Below are positions 11,340 through 12,895 of a DNA stretch of 12,895 bases, piece after piece (position 1 is the first letter of the stretch; each line of letters opens with the position of its first letter). Made by a program: the position numbers and the translations under genes. Location: positions 1 through 12,895 of the forward strand of contig SKIA01000037.1 of assembly GCA_007116645.1 (NCBI GenBank), given 5' to 3'. The notes under the pieces are model-generated. The model ran no database searches, was not told where the DNA came from, and worked only from the letters and a program-made list of their open reading frames with translations. The DNA comes from Candidatus Woesearchaeota archaeon (GTDB lineage: Archaea > Nanobdellota > Nanobdellia > Woesearchaeales > SKIA01).

Positions 11340-12056
11340 GTGAGCGACGACTACGAAATAGTTTCTCGAAAAGAACTTGACGCACTAAAAAAAGAAGTTT
11401 CCGAACTTAAAGCGCGACCAGTACAACCACCATCAGCAGATTTAATGATGGCACTAGATAGATTGTCAGGCCATATACAACACCTCACAAAGATTTTTGA
11501 GCACGCAGACAAATCAATCGCAGAAGAATATCATAGCGGCGTTCACAAAGAAACACAGAAGCTGGATCTGGTTATTGCGCAAAATGAACAACTCGCAAAA
11601 GGCCTTTTGCACATGTCGGACTTAATGCAAAAACAGCGAAAACACGAAACACACAAACACTACCCACTCACACAACACGAAGACTTTCCTGCTCCGCCCC
11701 CCCTATATGAAAATAAGCACGAAGCACCAGAGCAAAAGATTCCTGAACCTCCAAAACAGGATATTGCAGAAGAGAAAATTCCTGAGCCACCAAAAAAAGA
11801 TGATCTTCCTCCCCCACCAAACATTACTCCACAAGACATCACTCAACCAGAAGACACAGTAGAAGTTGAAACAAAACCACAACTTCCTGACATGCCACCT
11901 CCCCCACAACAATCATCCATTCCAAAACCAGAAGACGAACAAATGCCCACCCTTCCTCCACCACCAGGAGTAGAAGACGCCATACAAGACGATGATGTAC
12001 CACCAGTTATTGCTCCTAAACAATCACGCAGAAGCCTGATGAGAAGCTTTCGATGA
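11340..12056 (+). CDS. Coiled-coil, proline-rich protein of unknown function
   Basis: Unrecognised soluble protein of 238 aa, with no signal peptide or membrane span. Residues 1-105 are helical and charged, with likely coiled coils (VSRKELDALKKEVSELKA, 8-25; HKETQKLDLVIAQNEQLAKG, 69-88). Residues 115-225 are a disordered Pro/Glu/Lys/Asp linker with repeated IPEPPK (133-138, 146-151) and several PPPP runs (LPPPPN, MPPPPQ, LPPPPG). The tail is basic (QSRRSLMRSFR). GTG 11340 is chosen because GAGGT (11327-11331) precedes it at normal spacing and the TATA box fits a 12-base leader. It overlaps the next gene by four bases. The layout suggests a scaffold or adaptor with poly-proline binding sites; that is inference. 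Homologues may exist in related uncultured archaea. Confidence 0.82.
   Translation: MSDDYEIVSRKELDALKKEVSELKARPVQPPSADLMMALDRLSGHIQHLTKIFEHADKSIAEEYHSGVHKETQKLDLVIAQNEQLAKGLLHMSDLMQKQRKHETHKHYPLTQHEDFPAPPPLYENKHEAPEQKIPEPPKQDIAEEKIPEPPKKDDLPPPPNITPQDITQPEDTVEVETKPQLPDMPPPPQQSSIPKPEDEQMPTLPPPPGVEDAIQDDDVPPVIAPKQSRRSLMRSFR
11736..11795 (+). repeat. Imperfect 39-base repeat encoding IPEPPK units
   Basis: AAGATTCCTGAACCTCCAAA (11736-11755) recurs as AAAATTCCTGAGCCACCAAA (11775-11794), in frame, 39 bases or 13 residues apart. It is the clearest internal duplication in the proline-rich linker. Confidence 0.6.
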
Positions 12057-12391
12057 ATAACGCACAGCACTTATACGCACACCTCGTACGAGCACATAAA
12101 GAGATCACGCATAAAGAGACCTATGCAGAAGTTCTTGCACGAACACTCAAAAAACGTTTAGCACGAGCACACCAACAAAAAGTTCTCCGAGAACAACACG
12201 CTCAACTGTTAGAACTCAAAGAACACAAACAAGCACTGTTTGAATTACGAAAAGAAGTGATGCGACTAGAAGTTGCTATAGAAAAACTTTCTCCCACAGC
12301 GGACAAAACACGCATAGAGCACATACATCAGCACATCATGCGAATAAAAGAACAAATAAAAGAAAAAGAAAAAAAAATGGAAAAGACCTAA
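12053..12391 (+). CDS. Small coiled-coil protein of unknown function
   Basis: Unrecognised 112-residue protein that is almost entirely helical. His, Lys, Glu, Arg, Ala and Leu dominate, with heptad-like runs such as LARTLKKRLARAHQQKVLRE (28-47), LLELKEHKQALFELRKEVMR (52-71) and IMRIKEQIKEKEKKMEK (94-110). One short break, SPTADKTR (80-87), splits it into two helices that could form a hairpin. ATG 12053 overlaps the previous stop (ATGA), so the two genes are translationally coupled and probably work together. Its stop codon lies in the loop of the terminator shared with the histone gene, and its Lys-rich end doubles as the histone T-tract on the other strand. Confidence 0.78.
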   Translation: MNNAQHLYAHLVRAHKEITHKETYAEVLARTLKKRLARAHQQKVLREQHAQLLELKEHKQALFELRKEVMRLEVAIEKLSPTADKTRIEHIHQHIMRIKEQIKEKEKKMEKT

Positions 12392-12400
12392 AGGTCTTTT
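12381..12400. terminator. Shared bidirectional terminator hairpin
   Basis: AAAAGACC (12381-12388) and GGTCTTTT (12393-12400) form a perfect 8-bp stem with loop TAAA. The plus-strand stop TAA (12389-12391) and the minus-strand stop TAG (12390-12388) both sit at the loop. On the minus strand a long T-rich tract follows; on the plus strand only TTTT follows. Confidence 0.7.
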
Positions 12401-12558
12401 GCCATAACAGTTTTTCGGTTGTTACCTTCAGCACGCTTTGCTGCTGCCTTGATAAGCTCTCTGACTCTTTTGTCTAGAGCTGCTGCGAAGTCACCTGCAA
12501 TGTTGTAACCTGCTGCAACATCCTTGATTTTTGCTTTAACTACAATGTTGTCTGCCAT
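12388..12558 (-). CDS. Short histone-fold protein (56 aa)
   Basis: Small DNA-binding histone-fold protein. It reads MADNIVVKAKIKDVAAGYNI, then a long central helix with ALDKRVRELIKAAAKRAEG (27-45), then NNRKTVMAKDL (46-56). The last piece matches the histone loop-2 'GRKT-V' motif followed by the start of helix 3. It stops just there, so helix 3 is only a few residues long, and the protein is about 10 shorter than the usual 66-70-residue archaeal histone. This recalls the DUF1931/face-to-face histone group, a tentative assignment. ATG 12558 follows GGGGTGA by 10 bases; ATG 12600 would put extra residues across the leader. Transcription likely starts near 12611 over a 17-base dyad. It converges on the coiled-coil gene. 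Confidence 0.8.
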   Translation of the reverse strand: MADNIVVKAKIKDVAAGYNIAGDFAAALDKRVRELIKAAAKRAEGNNRKTVMAKDL

Positions 12559-12592
12559 TTTATTAATTTCACCCCGTATGGAGTTTTTTAGT

Positions 12593-12609
12593 AAAGCCAA
12601 CTTGGCTTT
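12593..12609 (-). promoter_or_regulatory. 17-base inverted repeat at the histone transcript start
   Basis: AAAGCCAA (12593-12600), one central base, then TTGGCTTT (12602-12609): a perfect dyad. It begins about two bases after the predicted histone transcript start. As RNA it would form a 6-7-bp hairpin with a tight loop; as DNA it could be an operator. Confidence 0.55.
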
Positions 12610-12632
12610 CTAAACACATTATCGGCTCTGCC

Positions 12633-12642
12633 GTATTTAAAC
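12633..12642 (-). promoter_or_regulatory. TATA box of the histone-fold gene
   Basis: Minus-strand GTTTAAATAC, centred near 12637. It predicts transcription from about 12611 and a leader of about 53 bases with a dyad at its 5' end and GGGGTGA near its 3' end. Confidence 0.65.
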
Positions 12643-12725
12643 ATTGCGGTTATAGAGGCTGTGGATGAAGAATTTTGAGGGGAGAACAGTTTTTGTAAGC
12701 ACAACACTTATAAAATTTTAGTCTC

Positions 12726-12738
12726 AAAAAAGCTGTTT
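12726..12738 (-). terminator. T-run after GluRS
   Basis: Within 15 bases past the GluRS stop codon the minus strand has a run of six T (12731-12726), followed by further A/T-rich sequence. This is a modest archaeal termination signal. Confidence 0.4.
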
Positions 12739-12895
12739 TTATCTATGAGCAAAACAAAACACGCCATTTGCATCCTTTCGCACAAAGCCAAAACGCTCAA
12801 ACTGAAGCATAGTACCCACAGGGTATTCAGACACTCTGGCTTCCGCAACACCCTCAATACGAGAACCATCAGGCATTAATACCACAATACGCTCA
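12739..12895 (-). CDS. gltX: Glutamyl-tRNA synthetase, C-terminal end only
   Basis: The last 51 codons of archaeal GluRS, which charges tRNA-Glu; the rest lies beyond the right edge. The visible part begins ERIVVLMPDGSRIEGVAE and continues YPVGTMLQFERFGFVRKD, then ANGVFCFAHR and TAA (12739-12741). The LQFERFGFVR core followed by a short beta strand ending in Phe-Ala-His-Arg/Lys is the final strand pair of the GluRS/GlnRS anticodon-binding beta-barrel. Archaea use GluRS of this type for tRNA-Glu and often tRNA-Gln, so GluRS is preferred over GlnRS. It is independent of the histone gene: a gap of about 180 bases with a promoter separates them. Confidence 0.88.
   Translation of the reverse strand, partial: ERIVVLMPDGSRIEGVAEARVSEYPVGTMLQFERFGFVRKDANGVFCFAHR

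Noticed and set aside
12559..12600. A 14-residue upstream start for the histone-fold protein
   Set aside because: It would read over the GGGGTGA Shine-Dalgarno that precedes ATG 12558 at normal spacing.
12650..12720. A possible C/D-box guide RNA (GGATGA motif) in the gap after GluRS
   Set aside because: The C-box is imperfect, no convincing D-box or C'/D' pair is present, and no promoter fits.
12745..12873. A 42-codon plus-strand frame MSKTKHAICIL near the right edge
   Set aside because: The opposite strand encodes a clear GluRS C-terminus over the same bases.
1..12895. CRISPR arrays, insertion sequences, tRNA or rRNA genes, replication origin
   Set aside because: No regularly spaced repeats, transposase frames, terminal inverted repeats, cloverleaf sequence or origin-like repeat clusters were seen.

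Overview
The window is archaeal. It carries the eukaryote-type ribosomal proteins eS19, eL39, eL31, eL15 and eL21, an RNA polymerase subunit F, Spt5/SecE, a group II chaperonin, an archaellin and a small histone-fold protein. Genes are small and tightly packed, promoters have plain archaeal TATA boxes, and many genes look leaderless. The very short proteins and long low-complexity tails suggest a reduced archaeon, possibly a DPANN lineage of the Woesearchaeota/Pacearchaeota kind. That placement is inference; no rRNA gene is present to test it.

Layout. Bases 1-1324 (minus strand): an HPF/RaiA-like protein, then eS19-eL39-eL31 as an overlapping operon that runs off the left edge. Bases 1372-2258 (plus): eL15 with a structured leader, then a small gene that looks frame-broken. 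Bases 2248-3464 (minus): eL21-RpoF-DUF655, a classic archaeal order. Bases 3521-3781 (plus): a two-helix membrane protein whose best start is a non-AUG codon. Bases 3811-7112 (minus): SecE-Spt5-DsbB as one operon, then AsnRS and a tailed uL11, each with its own promoter. Bases 7146-8944 (minus): FtsZ and an FKBP-type prolyl isomerase. Bases 9018-9602 (minus): archaellin. Bases 9726-12391 (plus): thermosome, then an unknown proline-rich coiled-coil protein overlapping a second coiled-coil protein. Bases 12388-12558 (minus): histone-fold protein. Bases 12739-12895 (minus): the C-terminal end of GluRS. No gene-free stretch exceeds 300 bases; the longest, about 180 bases at 12559-12738, holds the histone promoter, a dyad and the GluRS 3' end.

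The genes serve information processing (ribosome, RNA polymerase, elongation factor, tRNA charging), protein export and folding (SecE, DsbB, FKBP, thermosome), division (FtsZ), motility (archaellin) and chromatin.

The strongest sub-genic signal is promoter geometry. In nine genes the TATA-box centre lies about 25-28 bases before the start codon, which predicts transcripts that begin at or next to the AUG. Three other genes have predicted leaders of about 8-14 bases that open with a Shine-Dalgarno sequence. The three genes with longer leaders (eL15, archaellin, histone) each carry an inverted repeat at the predicted 5' end of the transcript. I saw no CRISPR array, insertion sequence, tRNA, rRNA or replication origin. 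The candidate novelties are the leader dyads, the tailed uL11, the unknown coiled-coil pair, the ATA-start membrane protein and the HPF-like protein.
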